Below are positions 1-6,987 of a stretch of 15,810 nt of DNA, one piece after another (positions within the stretch are counted from its first letter, which is position 1; each line of letters opens with the position of its first letter). The notes beneath the pieces are model-generated. The model saw only the letters and a program-made list of their open reading frames with translations. It searched no databases and was not told where the DNA came from. A program made the translations under genes and the position numbers. Origin of the DNA: Acidimicrobiaceae bacterium (lineage in GTDB: Bacteria > Actinomycetota > Acidimicrobiia > Acidimicrobiales > RAAP-2). The stretch lies in contig PLSY01000387.1 of the NCBI GenBank assembly GCA_003164275.1, positions 1,449 to 17,258 of the forward strand, read 5' to 3'.

Positions 1-383
1 ACTTCGTCATCGCCTCGCGGCGGCTCGGGGTCGACCAGACGACCGACCGGTTCCGGCGAGCCGGGGTGAAGCTGTACGCCTGGGTGCTGAACGCCATCGT
101 CGCCCAGGATCTCTCGGACACGTCCAACGGCTATCGGGCCTTCAGGATCGAGGTGCTGGACGACGTCGTGCCGCTGTTGATCCAGGACCAGTACCAAACG
201 GCCGAGGTGGTGATCACCGCGGCCAACCGGGGATGGCGGATCACCGAACAGCCGACGGTGTGGCACCCGAGGGCCTCAGGGGCGTCGAAAAAGGGCGGCA
301 ACCTGGTGTTCGGCTACAACTACGCCCGCGTCATCGGGACGACCTTCTACCGGGTCAAGCTCTCCCCCGCCGCCCGCAGGTAG
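1..383 (+). CDS. Glycosyltransferase family 2, C-terminal part (partial)
   Basis: Only the last 126 codons are in the window; the frame is open from base 3 and ends at TAG 381-383, so the 5' end lies outside. The visible part matches the C-terminal portion of family 2 glycosyltransferases of the polyprenol-phosphate mannosyl/glucosyltransferase type: DTSNGYRAFR resembles the acceptor-loop D-x-x-SG[FY]R signature, and an R-x-x-G-x-SK pattern follows near the end (RASGASK). Such enzymes move a sugar from a nucleotide sugar to a lipid carrier or glycan at the cytoplasmic membrane face. The nucleotide-sugar-binding N-terminal half with its DxD motif is not visible, so donor and acceptor cannot be named. 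No transmembrane helix is evident in the visible end. The gene converges on plsC, 93 bases away. Confidence 0.8.
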   Translation, partial: FVIASRRLGVDQTTDRFRRAGVKLYAWVLNAIVAQDLSDTSNGYRAFRIEVLDDVVPLLIQDQYQTAEVVITAANRGWRITEQPTVWHPRASGASKKGGNLVFGYNYARVIGTTFYRVKLSPAARR

Positions 384-419
384 GCGGTCGACCACAGGCC
401 CGCGGCACGGTCTTCCACC

Positions 420-434
420 GCCCGCCCGGCGGGC
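420..434. terminator. GC hairpin downstream of glycosyltransferase gene
   Basis: GCCCGC and GCGGGC can form a 6-bp all-GC stem with a 3-base loop, 36 bases after the glycosyltransferase stop. No T-run follows. It may help end transcription between the two convergent genes, but short GC palindromes are common in DNA of this composition. Confidence 0.3.
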
Positions 435-458
435 AGGCGCTGGGTCGTTGGGAAGCAC

Positions 459-479
459 TGAGCCGGTGGGGCCGGCTCA
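459..479. terminator. Inverted repeat overlapping the plsC stop codon
   Basis: TGAGCCGG / CCGGCTCA form a perfect 8-bp stem with a 5-base loop. The right arm contains the plsC stop codon (TGA on the minus strand at 477-479), so the hairpin would form right at the end of the long minus-strand operon. It also faces the + strand gene on the left. No U-run is present on either strand. It is a plausible bidirectional, U-less terminator of the kind described in actinobacteria. Confidence 0.5.
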
Positions 480-1193
480 ATACCGGCCGACAGCCGCCAC
501 GGCCCGGTCGTAGAGGTCCTGGATGGAGGTGGTCAGCTCCTCGGTCAGTCCGTGGATGCGGCTCCGGGAGACGCGGCCGCTCCCAGTACGCTGCGGGGCC
601 GTGATGGGCTCGCCGACCACCAGATGGACGTGGCGGGGCCGGGGAATCCTTTTGCCCTTGGGCATGACCGAGGCCGAGCCACCGATGCCCACGGGCACCA
701 CGGTCGCCCCGCTGCGGGCGGCGAGGAAGGCGACCCCCTCGTGTAGATCGGACACGATCGGCCCGGTGCGGCGTTCGCCCTCGGGGAACAAGATGAGCAC
801 CTCCCCGGCGTCGAGGACCCGCTGGGCCCGCCGGAGGGCCTCCCGGTCGGCCGACTCCCGATGGACGGGGAAGGCGCCGACGGCAGGAAGGATCTTGGCC
901 AGGGTCCCGTTCTTCCACAGGCTGTCCTTCGCCATGTAGTGGAGCTTCCTCTTGGTCACCTCGGAGGCCACGAAGAAGTCGATGAAGGACCGGTGGACGG
1001 GGGCGATGATCACCGCGCCCGTGGCTGGGACGAGCCCGGCTCCGTCCACCGTGGTGCGGAACAGGATGCGGTTGATGGCGTGGACGAGCAGTCGCAAGAA
1101 GCGGTAGATCGAGGTGAAGCTGGTGTCGACGTCCACGTCGTAGTCGGGTGCCTCGAGCCCGTCGTCGTTCCCGTGCTCTTCGCTCACAGCCAC
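477..1193 (-). CDS. plsC: 1-acyl-sn-glycerol-3-phosphate acyltransferase (PlsC family)
   Basis: This 238-residue protein of the LPLAT superfamily would acylate lysophosphatidic acid to phosphatidic acid at the cytoplasmic membrane. The four family motifs are in order: H67-RSFI-D72 (catalytic HX4D, with Val where many homologues have Asn before the His), GAFPVHR around 106-112, FPEGERR 136-142 (glycerophosphate binding) and VVPVGIGG 165-172. The weakly hydrophobic stretch near 30-46 could be a membrane-associating helix. The chosen GTG at 1193 has a GAGG about 7 bases upstream and overlaps cmk by 10 nt. A second GTG at 1187 would give a 4-nt GTGA overlap but sits further from that ribosome site. 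It is the last gene of the operon. Acyl-chain and acceptor specificity cannot be read from sequence, so a different lipid acceptor is possible. Confidence 0.9.
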   Translation of the reverse strand: MAVSEEHGNDDGLEAPDYDVDVDTSFTSIYRFLRLLVHAINRILFRTTVDGAGLVPATGAVIIAPVHRSFIDFFVASEVTKRKLHYMAKDSLWKNGTLAKILPAVGAFPVHRESADREALRRAQRVLDAGEVLILFPEGERRTGPIVSDLHEGVAFLAARSGATVVPVGIGGSASVMPKGKRIPRPRHVHLVVGEPITAPQRTGSGRVSRSRIHGLTEELTTSIQDLYDRAVAAVGRY

Positions 1194-1795
1194 GTCACCA
1201 CCTCATCCACGATGTCGGCCACCGACCGGTCGGTGGTGTCGATGATCCTTGCCCCGGCGGCCACCTCGAGGGGCGACACGGACCGGGTGCTGTCCAGTTT
1301 GTCCCGACGGGCCACAGCCTCGGCGCCTTCCTCGGGGCGCCGCCGGGCCCGCTCGTCGGGTGAGGCGGTGAGGAAGATCTTGATGTCGGCGTCCGGGAAG
1401 ACCACCGAGCCGATGTCCCGTCCCTCGACGATCCCCCCGCCCCGCTCGGCCACCCATTCGCGCTGGCGGGTGACGAGAATGGCCCGGACGTCGGGGTTGG
1501 CGGCCACAGCCGACACCGCGCTGCTGATCACCGGTCCGCGTATGGCCGAGGTGATGTCGGTGCCGTCGGCTTCCACCCGCTCACCGACGGCGATGGAGAG
1601 CTCCCGGGCGACGGCGGCCACAGACGCCCTGTCGGCCAGTTCGATGCCCCGATTGAGGACGGCCCAGGCTACGGCCCGGTACATGGCGCCAGTGTCCAGC
1701 CTGTCGACGCCGAGTCGGGTGGCCAGGGCCCGAGAGACCGTCGACTTGCCGGAGCCGGCCGGCCCGTCGATGGCGATGACCGGCTGGACGCTCAT
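1184..1795 (-). CDS. cmk: Cytidylate kinase (CMP/dCMP kinase)
   Basis: The enzyme phosphorylates CMP and dCMP with ATP in the cytoplasm, feeding RNA, DNA and CDP-lipid synthesis. The 203-residue protein starts with the P-loop GPAGSGKST (11-19), then has DTGAMYRA (34-41, nucleotide-monophosphate site), EGRDIG (124-129) and the RRDKLDSTR lid/binding segment (163-171). The ATG at 1795 overlaps the aroA stop as ATGA, with GAGG four bases upstream; an open frame continues further upstream but only inside aroA. At 203 residues it is shorter than the usual 220-230. The deficit sits between FLTASPDERARRR and ARRDKLD, where about 10-12 residues seem missing compared with typical relatives, while the catalytic residues remain. 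The cmk-plsC pairing is common in bacteria. Confidence 0.95.
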   Translation of the reverse strand: MSVQPVIAIDGPAGSGKSTVSRALATRLGVDRLDTGAMYRAVAWAVLNRGIELADRASVAAVARELSIAVGERVEADGTDITSAIRGPVISSAVSAVAANPDVRAILVTRQREWVAERGGGIVEGRDIGSVVFPDADIKIFLTASPDERARRRPEEGAEAVARRDKLDSTRSVSPLEVAAGARIIDTTDRSVADIVDEVVTWL

Positions 1796-3261
1796 CTGGC
1801 CTCGGCAGTGAGATGCAACAGGTCCTCGGCGAAGCCCGGGTAGCTGGTCGCCACCGCCTCCCATCCTCCGATGGTGGTGACCGAACCGAGGCCCGGGCAG
1901 GCTGCACCGGCGATGGCCGCGGCCATGGCCATACGGTGATCGCCATGTGACTCGACATGGGCGGGGTGGAACGGCTCCCCCGTGCCCTCGACGACCAGAT
2001 CGTCACCGTCGGCCTCGGCCCGCCCCCCGAACGCCCGCACCAGCGCAACCGTCGAGGCCAGCCGGTCTGACTCTTTGACCCGCAGCTCGGACACGTCACG
2101 AAAGCGCGTCGTCCCGGTAGCCGCGGCGGCGGCAACGGCCAGGATGGGAACCTCGTCGAGGGAGGGGATCTCCCGGGCCGCAACCACGGTGCCGTGCAGA
2201 GGGAAGCTGTAGCTGGTGATCGAGCCGGCCCCGTTCCCGAGCTCGGCGACCTCGATGGTCGCTCCCATGCGGCGGAGCACCCCGAGGAAGCCCATGCGCT
2301 CCGCCCCGAGCTGGACCTGGCTGACCGTCACCTTGCTGCCCGGAATGATGACCGCGGCGACAAGCCAGAACGCCGCTTGTGACGGGTCTCCGGGCACGGT
2401 GAAGGTCCCAGACAAGAGCCTCGACCGTCGCACCTTGACGGTCCGCCCCGACCCCACGCGCTGGATGTCGATATCGGCGCCCGCGGCCAGGAGCATCTCT
2501 TCGGTGTGGGCCCGGGTGGCGATGGGCTCATGCACCACCGTCTCCCCGTCGGCGTCGAGGCCGGCCAAGAGAACGGCCGATTTCACCTGGGCGCTGGCCA
2601 TCGGGGGCGTGTACTCGATGCCCGACAGTCGTCCCCCGACCACCGTGATGGGTGGCAGGCAGCGGTCACTGTGGCCGGTGACCTGTGCCCCCATCTGGAC
2701 GAGTGGTCTGGCGACCCGGTCCATCGGCCGGGTCAGGAGCGAGGCGTCGCCGCCCATCACCGTGGTGCCCGGGAGTGAGGCGGCCACACCGGCCAGCAGG
2801 CGCATGCCCGTGCCCGAGTTCCCGAGGTCGAGGGGGCCAGATGGGGCGTGCAGGATCGAGCGCCCTCCGTGGACGACGATCGAGTCCCCGTCGGTCTCGA
2901 CGGTGGCGCCGAGGGCAACGATGGCGTCCTGGGTGCGGGCCACGTCATCGCCGGTCGAAAGGCCGGCGATGGTCGAGGTGCCCTCGGCCAGGGCAGAGAG
3001 AAGCAGGGCCCGGTGTGAGATCGACTTGTCGCCCGGGATGGCGACGGTCCCCCGCACGGCCGACCCTCCGAGCACCCGGTGGCCCCGGGTTCCGTCGGGT
3101 GCCGTCACGTCATCGCCCGCCGTCTGGCCGGTGCCTGTCGGCTCGTCCCCGTCCCCGCCACCGTCCCCGACCCCGGCCGTAGGCGTGCTGCCGTTCGTCC
3201 CTTCCGGGTCCGTCCGACCGGTCATCGGTTCTTCCATCTCGTCCTCCATCGGATCGGTCAT
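1792..3261 (-). CDS. aroA: 3-phosphoshikimate 1-carboxyvinyltransferase (EPSP synthase)
   Basis: This is the sixth step of the shikimate pathway: PEP plus shikimate-3-phosphate gives EPSP. The catalytic body starts near residue 61 and carries GDKSISHRA (77-85, substrate Lys, Ser and Arg), GNSGTGMR (147-154), RPMDRV (178-183), SAQVKSAVLLAGL (223-235), GDPSQAAF (291-298), LDEVPILA (368-375), KESDR (396-400) and HGDHRMAMA (439-447). The spacing resembles the CP4/Gram-positive branch more than the E. coli one. Unusually, about 60 residues rich in Gly, Thr, Asp and Glu precede the body, making the protein 489 residues against about 420-445. The ATG at 3261 overlaps the tyrA stop as ATGA. An in-frame ATG at 3237 has a better ribosome site (GGAGG, 5-nt spacing) and may be the real or a second start; either keeps most of the extension. 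Confidence 0.95.
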   Translation of the reverse strand: MTDPMEDEMEEPMTGRTDPEGTNGSTPTAGVGDGGGDGDEPTGTGQTAGDDVTAPDGTRGHRVLGGSAVRGTVAIPGDKSISHRALLLSALAEGTSTIAGLSTGDDVARTQDAIVALGATVETDGDSIVVHGGRSILHAPSGPLDLGNSGTGMRLLAGVAASLPGTTVMGGDASLLTRPMDRVARPLVQMGAQVTGHSDRCLPPITVVGGRLSGIEYTPPMASAQVKSAVLLAGLDADGETVVHEPIATRAHTEEMLLAAGADIDIQRVGSGRTVKVRRSRLLSGTFTVPGDPSQAAFWLVAAVIIPGSKVTVSQVQLGAERMGFLGVLRRMGATIEVAELGNGAGSITSYSFPLHGTVVAAREIPSLDEVPILAVAAAAATGTTRFRDVSELRVKESDRLASTVALVRAFGGRAEADGDDLVVEGTGEPFHPAHVESHGDHRMAMAAAIAGAACPGLGSVTTIGGWEAVATSYPGFAEDLLHLTAEAR

Positions 3262-4412
3262 CGCATCGCGCCGACCGGTGCGCTGGTCGAGCGGTAGCCC
3301 CGTCCGGGCAGGGTGGCGAGGAGGGTCGGGGCCGAAAGCTTGTCAACCACGAGGACGAGGACGCCCCGGTCGCCCTCCACCGAGTGGGCGATCTCGAGGT
3401 CGAAGATGTTGACGCCCAGCTCGGCGGCCAGGGTGGTGATGTCGGCGAGGACCCCGGTCCGGTCGGGCACCGGGATCCGGATCTCCACCAGGCCCTCGGG
3501 CCGCGGGGTGTGCTCGGCCAGGGACCTGCGGGCCGACGCCGCCCGCTCCAGGATGTCGAGCAGCGAGCCGTGGTCGTGGTCGGCCACCCGCCTTCGCATG
3601 GCCCCGAGCGCTTCGATGAGGAGGTCGAGGGTGGAGACGATGGCCTCGGCGTTGTCATCGCAGATGTCCGGCCAGATCGACGGCTGGCCGGCGGCGATCC
3701 TCGTCATGTCCCGGAAGCCCCCGGCGGCCAGCTGCAGGAGGGCAGCGTGCTCCTCGCCCAGACCGGCGGCGAGATCCATCAGGGTGGCGGCGGTCAGGTG
3801 AGGGACGTGGGACACGACCGCCACCAAGGCGTCGTGCTGGGCCGGGGCCAGGGCCACCACATTGGCCCCGAGGTCGGTGAGGATGCTGCGGACCTGCGCG
3901 AAGGCGTCGGGATCAGTGAGCTCGGTCGGGGTGAGGACCCAGGTGGCCCCGACAAACAGCTCGGCGCTGGCTCCCTCCACCCCCATCTGCTCGGACCCGG
4001 CCATCGGGTGGCCCCCCACGAAGGACGGGTGGTCGACGGCTGCCACCAAGGGGCCCTTCACGCTTCCCACGTCGGTGATGAGGACCTCGTCGCCCCACTC
4101 GGCCGACGCCTCGATCCGAGCGATGATCTCTGCGGCCGCGTGGACCGGCGTGGCCACGACGACGAGGTCGGCCGAATAGTCGATCCCCTCCTGGTCGAGG
4201 GCTCCGAGCTCGACGGCCCGGGCGGCCACGCCCTGAGCGGCGTCGACGCCGCTCACGTGCCAGCCGTGAGCGATGAGCGCCATGCCCACCGAGCCCCCGA
4301 TCAGGCCGGTGCCGAAGATCATGGCTCGGCCCGGGACGATCAGCCGGTCCAGGCTGGTTGTTACGCGTCCCGGAAGAGCCTGGCCTCCGCCCTCAGTCGG
4401 GGAGGTCGTCAC
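3258..4412 (-). CDS. tyrA: Prephenate dehydrogenase with C-terminal ACT domain
   Basis: This is the tyrosine branch enzyme, which oxidatively decarboxylates prephenate with NAD(P). A Rossmann GTGLIGGSVG begins at residue 34. GGHPMAGSE with H135 and SHVPHL (H202, H205) match the prephenate dehydrogenase catalytic region. Residues about 307-376 form an ACT domain (IRIPVPDRTGVLADI onwards), normally the site of feedback control by aromatic amino acids. The total of 384 residues suits the Gram-positive ACT-bearing type. Whether the substrate is prephenate or arogenate cannot be decided here. The GTG start at 4412 lies inside the end of aroH (20-nt overlap) with AAGG about five bases upstream. An ATG at 4322, three codons before the GxGxxG motif, is a less well supported alternative. 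Confidence 0.93.
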   Translation of the reverse strand: MTTSPTEGGGQALPGRVTTSLDRLIVPGRAMIFGTGLIGGSVGMALIAHGWHVSGVDAAQGVAARAVELGALDQEGIDYSADLVVVATPVHAAAEIIARIEASAEWGDEVLITDVGSVKGPLVAAVDHPSFVGGHPMAGSEQMGVEGASAELFVGATWVLTPTELTDPDAFAQVRSILTDLGANVVALAPAQHDALVAVVSHVPHLTAATLMDLAAGLGEEHAALLQLAAGGFRDMTRIAAGQPSIWPDICDDNAEAIVSTLDLLIEALGAMRRRVADHDHGSLLDILERAASARRSLAEHTPRPEGLVEIRIPVPDRTGVLADITTLAAELGVNIFDLEIAHSVEGDRGVLVLVVDKLSAPTLLATLPGRGYRSTSAPVGAMR

Positions 4413-4761
4413 GGAGCCCTTGGGCGCCTTCTAAGTAGACGTGATGGATGTCGGCCCGGGGGCGGTCGGTGTTGACGTGGAGCATGACTCGGATGCACTG
4501 CTTGACCGACCCGACGATGGACAGCTCACGGGCACAGATCAAGGGCACCGCCCCGAGGCCGATGGAGCGGGCGGCAGTGGCCGGGAAGGTGGAGACGACG
4601 TCCTCGGTCGCCGTGAACAGGATGGAGATGATGTCGTCTTCGACAAGGCCGTTGCGCTCGAGGATCTGGCGCAGGAGGGCAACGACCCGGACGGTGATCG
4701 CCTCGGGGGTGTCGACGTCCACGGTGGTGGCGCCACGGATGGCTCGAACGGTTTCAGACAT
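4393..4761 (-). CDS. aroH: Chorismate mutase, AroH type
   Basis: The enzyme rearranges chorismate to prephenate, directly upstream of tyrA, whose product uses prephenate. The 122-residue protein matches the monofunctional trimeric AroH fold of Bacillus subtilis. All key residues can be aligned by motif: R9 in IRGATTV, R65 after the FPATAA stretch, C76 and E79 in CARE, R91 in CIRVML, and Y109 in HVYLEGA. This differs from the all-helical AroQ type found in most other mutases. The start is ATG at 4761, 12 nt after the rluB stop, with no strong ribosome site, which fits translation coupled to rluB. The 3' end overlaps tyrA by 20 nt. Confidence 0.94.
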   Translation of the reverse strand: MSETVRAIRGATTVDVDTPEAITVRVVALLRQILERNGLVEDDIISILFTATEDVVSTFPATAARSIGLGAVPLICARELSIVGSVKQCIRVMLHVNTDRPRADIHHVYLEGAQGLRDDLPD

Positions 4762-4773
4762 CAGCGCCAGATG

Positions 4774-5568
4774 TTACTCAGGGCCGGGGGCGGCTGACGC
4801 CGGTCCCTCCTCGGCCCGGGGGCTCTCGGCCGGATCGATGGGCGTCGCCGCCGCCAGGGCCCTCACCTCGTCGAAGGTGAGGGGCCGGTAGGACCCGGGC
4901 CCGAGGGAGGGATCGGTGATGGGCCCGATGCGGGTGCGAACCAGGCGGGTCACCGGGTGGCCGATGACCTCGCACATGCGCCGGATCTGCCGGTTCCGTC
5001 CCTCGTGGATCACGAAGCGAAGCAGGGACGGGGCGACGACCGCCACGCGGGCCGGCGCCGTCCTGCCGTCTTCGAGCTCGATGCCCTCGCGGAGCTGTCG
5101 CACCTGGCCGGAGGTGGGCTCCCCGTCGACTGAGACGAGGTACTCCTTCGGCACCCCGAAGGAGGGGTGGGTCAGGCGGTGGGTGAGCTCGCCGTCGTTG
5201 GTCACGATGAGGAGCCCCTCGGAGTCCATGTCGAGGCGGCCGACCGGGAAGACTCTCGGCTGCTCGGGGAGGAGGCTCACGACCGTCGGCCGACCGTGGG
5301 TGTCCTCGGCCGTGCTCACCACCCCGGCGGGCTTGTTCACCAGGTAGTGGACGAGCCCGGGTTGGATGGGCAGGGGCACACCGTCGAGTTCCACCAGATC
5401 GACGGTCGGATCCACCCGGCGACCGAGTACGGGGATGGTCCCGTTGACCGTGACCCGACCGTCGGCGATCAAGTCCTCGCACACCCGACGGGAGCCGACG
5501 CCGATGCGGGCCATGACCTTTTGCAGGCGGTCTCCGGTTGGAAGGGGCACTCCCCCGTCGTCAGCCAT
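4774..5568 (-). CDS. rluB: Pseudouridine synthase, RluB/RsuA family
   Basis: The enzyme isomerises uridine to pseudouridine in rRNA; family members in this context usually act on 23S rRNA. The 264-residue protein has an N-terminal S4 RNA-binding domain (about 12-59, DRLQKVMARIGVGSRR...) and a catalytic domain with GRLD at 110-113, where D113 is the catalytic Asp, followed by DSEGLLIVTNDGEL. The GRNRQIRRM block (190-198) is also typical. The last 25 residues are a Pro/Glu/Ala-rich tail. The ATG at 5568 overlaps the scpB stop by 8 nt and lacks an evident ribosome site, so coupling is likely. The scpA-scpB-rluB order is widely conserved. The exact target nucleotide cannot be read from the sequence. 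Confidence 0.94.
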   Translation of the reverse strand: MADDGGVPLPTGDRLQKVMARIGVGSRRVCEDLIADGRVTVNGTIPVLGRRVDPTVDLVELDGVPLPIQPGLVHYLVNKPAGVVSTAEDTHGRPTVVSLLPEQPRVFPVGRLDMDSEGLLIVTNDGELTHRLTHPSFGVPKEYLVSVDGEPTSGQVRQLREGIELEDGRTAPARVAVVAPSLLRFVIHEGRNRQIRRMCEVIGHPVTRLVRTRIGPITDPSLGPGSYRPLTFDEVRALAAATPIDPAESPRAEEGPASAAPGPE

Positions 5569-6133
5569 CAGCGACCGGACGCATCTGCTCTTCCAGCTCC
5601 ACCAGGGCCTCAGGTCCTGGCAAGAGGTCCTCGACCGGTGGGAGCTGGTCGAGGCGGTCGAGCCCCAGCCGCTCGAGGAAAGCATCGGTGGTGCCATAGA
5701 GGACGGCCTGGCCGGGGCCTTCCGCCCGGCCGGTGGCCATGATGTAGCCGCGGTGCTCGAGCAGGCGTACCACACCGTCCACGTTCACCCCTCGAAGGGC
5801 GGCGATCTGGGCCCGGGAGACGGGCTGTTTGTAGGCCACGATGGCGAGGGTCTCGAGGGCGGCGGCCGATAGCCTGGACGACACGCCGACATTGGCGAAC
5901 CGCTCGACATAGGGGGCCAGGTCCGGATGGGTCTGAATCCGCAGTCCCCCGGCGATCCGTACCACCTCGAACCCCCGGCCGTCGTTGCGACACGACTCGG
6001 CCAGCTCGTCGCAGATGGGGTCGATCTGCTCGACGGGCAGCTCCAGCAGCTCGGCCAGGAGCCCGAGTGGCACCGGCTCGACGGCCACGATCAGTACGGC
6101 CTCGATGGCTCGGGCTTCCGGCGTAAGGGGCAC
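5561..6133 (-). CDS. scpB: Segregation and condensation protein B
   Basis: ScpB is a kleisin-associated winged-helix protein that dimerises, binds ScpA and forms the SMC-ScpAB condensin complex on the nucleoid. The 190-residue protein starts PLTPEARAIEAVLIVAVEPV and has the family core LSAAALETLAIVAYKQPVSR (89-108), followed by ALRGVNVDGVVRLLEHRGYI and a GRAEGPGQAVLYGTT wing. The start is GTG at 6133, two bases after the scpA stop, with GAGG seven bases upstream. The reading frame stays open further upstream but only as an overlap inside scpA, in a composition unlike the family. The 3' end overlaps rluB by 8 nt. Confidence 0.94.
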   Translation of the reverse strand: MPLTPEARAIEAVLIVAVEPVPLGLLAELLELPVEQIDPICDELAESCRNDGRGFEVVRIAGGLRIQTHPDLAPYVERFANVGVSSRLSAAALETLAIVAYKQPVSRAQIAALRGVNVDGVVRLLEHRGYIMATGRAEGPGQAVLYGTTDAFLERLGLDRLDQLPPVEDLLPGPEALVELEEQMRPVADG

Positions 6134-6135
6134 GA

Positions 6136-6948
6136 TCAGCCCTCGTACTCGTCGTAGGGGGCAGCCCCGACCGGGACCGCCTCGCCCTGGCCGCCGACCC
6201 AGGAGATCTCGAGCTCGCCGAAGGTGTGGCCCTGTTCCAAGTCGACCTGGCCCTGCTTGCACAGCTCCAAGAGGGCGAGGAACGAGACGATGATCTCCAT
6301 GCGTGAGCCGAGATGTCGGGTCAGGGTACGAAATGTGGCCCGCCCCATGGTGGGCAGCCGGAGCTTTAGGGCCGCCACGGCGTCGGACACGGTCACCGTG
6401 TCCACGGTCACGTGGTAGAGGTCAACGAACGGGACGGGGCGCTCGGCCGTGGCCCTCAAGAATGCCGAAGCCAGCTGGTCCGGGGTTACCCCCTCCAACA
6501 GGTCAGGTGCGTTGACCACGAAGTCGTCGTCGAGCCCGGCCGAGCGAGGCACAGAGCGGGCGGCCTGCTCCAACAGCAAGGCGAATCCGTCGGCCGCGGC
6601 GGCATAGGCCTGGCACTCGAGGAGCCGGGCCAACAACAGGTCGCGCTCCTCCCATCCGACCAGCTCCTCGTCGGGGTCGACCCCGTCGTTGCCCGGGAGG
6701 AGTCTCTTCGACTTCAGCTCGATAAGAACGGCGGCGATCATCAAGAACTCGGACAGGATCTGGAGGTCGACGGACTCCCAGGAGGCCACTTCGGCCACGA
6801 AGGCCTCGACCACCGCGGCCAGGGGGACGTCATAGATCTCCACCTGGTGGATGTTCACCAGCTGGAGCAGGAGATCGATCGGACCCTCGAATACCGGGGT
6901 CGAGACGTTGGCAGGCACGACTTGCGACGTTACCGTCTCGCCGGGCAC
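6136..6948 (-). CDS. scpA: Segregation and condensation protein A (kleisin)
   Basis: ScpA is the kleisin that bridges SMC heads and binds ScpB, needed for chromosome compaction and segregation. The N-terminal signature FEGPIDLLLQLVNIHQVEIY is at residues 20-39, followed by the helical ILSEFLMIAAVLIELKSKRLLP, a variable acidic middle and a C-terminal winged helix containing VSFLALLELCKQGQVDLEQ. The length of 270 residues is normal. It is the first gene of the minus-strand operon and diverges from trpS. The start is uncertain: GTG 6948 (used here) or GTG 6918; neither has a clear ribosome site, and both precede the conserved signature. Confidence 0.94.
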   Translation of the reverse strand: MPGETVTSQVVPANVSTPVFEGPIDLLLQLVNIHQVEIYDVPLAAVVEAFVAEVASWESVDLQILSEFLMIAAVLIELKSKRLLPGNDGVDPDEELVGWEERDLLLARLLECQAYAAAADGFALLLEQAARSVPRSAGLDDDFVVNAPDLLEGVTPDQLASAFLRATAERPVPFVDLYHVTVDTVTVSDAVAALKLRLPTMGRATFRTLTRHLGSRMEIIVSFLALLELCKQGQVDLEQGHTFGELEISWVGGQGEAVPVGAAPYDEYEG

Positions 6949-6951
6949 ATC

Positions 6952-6979
6952 TTGCGCACCCGCGCCGTCGACCTACGAT
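6952..6979 (+). promoter_or_regulatory. Candidate promoter of trpS
   Basis: TTGCGC at 6952-6957 and TACGAT at 6974-6979 lie 16 bases apart and resemble a sigma-70 type -35/-10 pair. Transcription would begin about 7-9 bases after the -10, that is at or within a base or two of the trpS ATG at 6988. No ribosome site precedes that ATG, so the transcript may be leaderless. The shared region with scpA is only 39 bases, so a promoter for scpA must lie here or inside trpS. I see no clear one. Confidence 0.35.
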
Positions 6980-6987
6980 GTCCGGCC

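Noticed and set aside
2216..3412. A 398-codon + strand frame opposite aroA
   Set aside because: It is antisense to aroA, which carries all EPSP synthase motifs; the opposing translation is Ser/Pro/Arg-rich with no domain.
3384..4475. A 363-codon + strand frame opposite tyrA
   Set aside because: It is antisense to a gene with intact Rossmann and ACT domains. The composition (Gly, Asp, Val, His rich) reflects codon structure of the real strand.
6412..6987. Upstream in-frame extension of trpS by 192 codons
   Set aside because: The extension is antisense to scpA and matches nothing in tryptophanyl-tRNA synthetases, whose N-terminus begins at the ATG at 6988.
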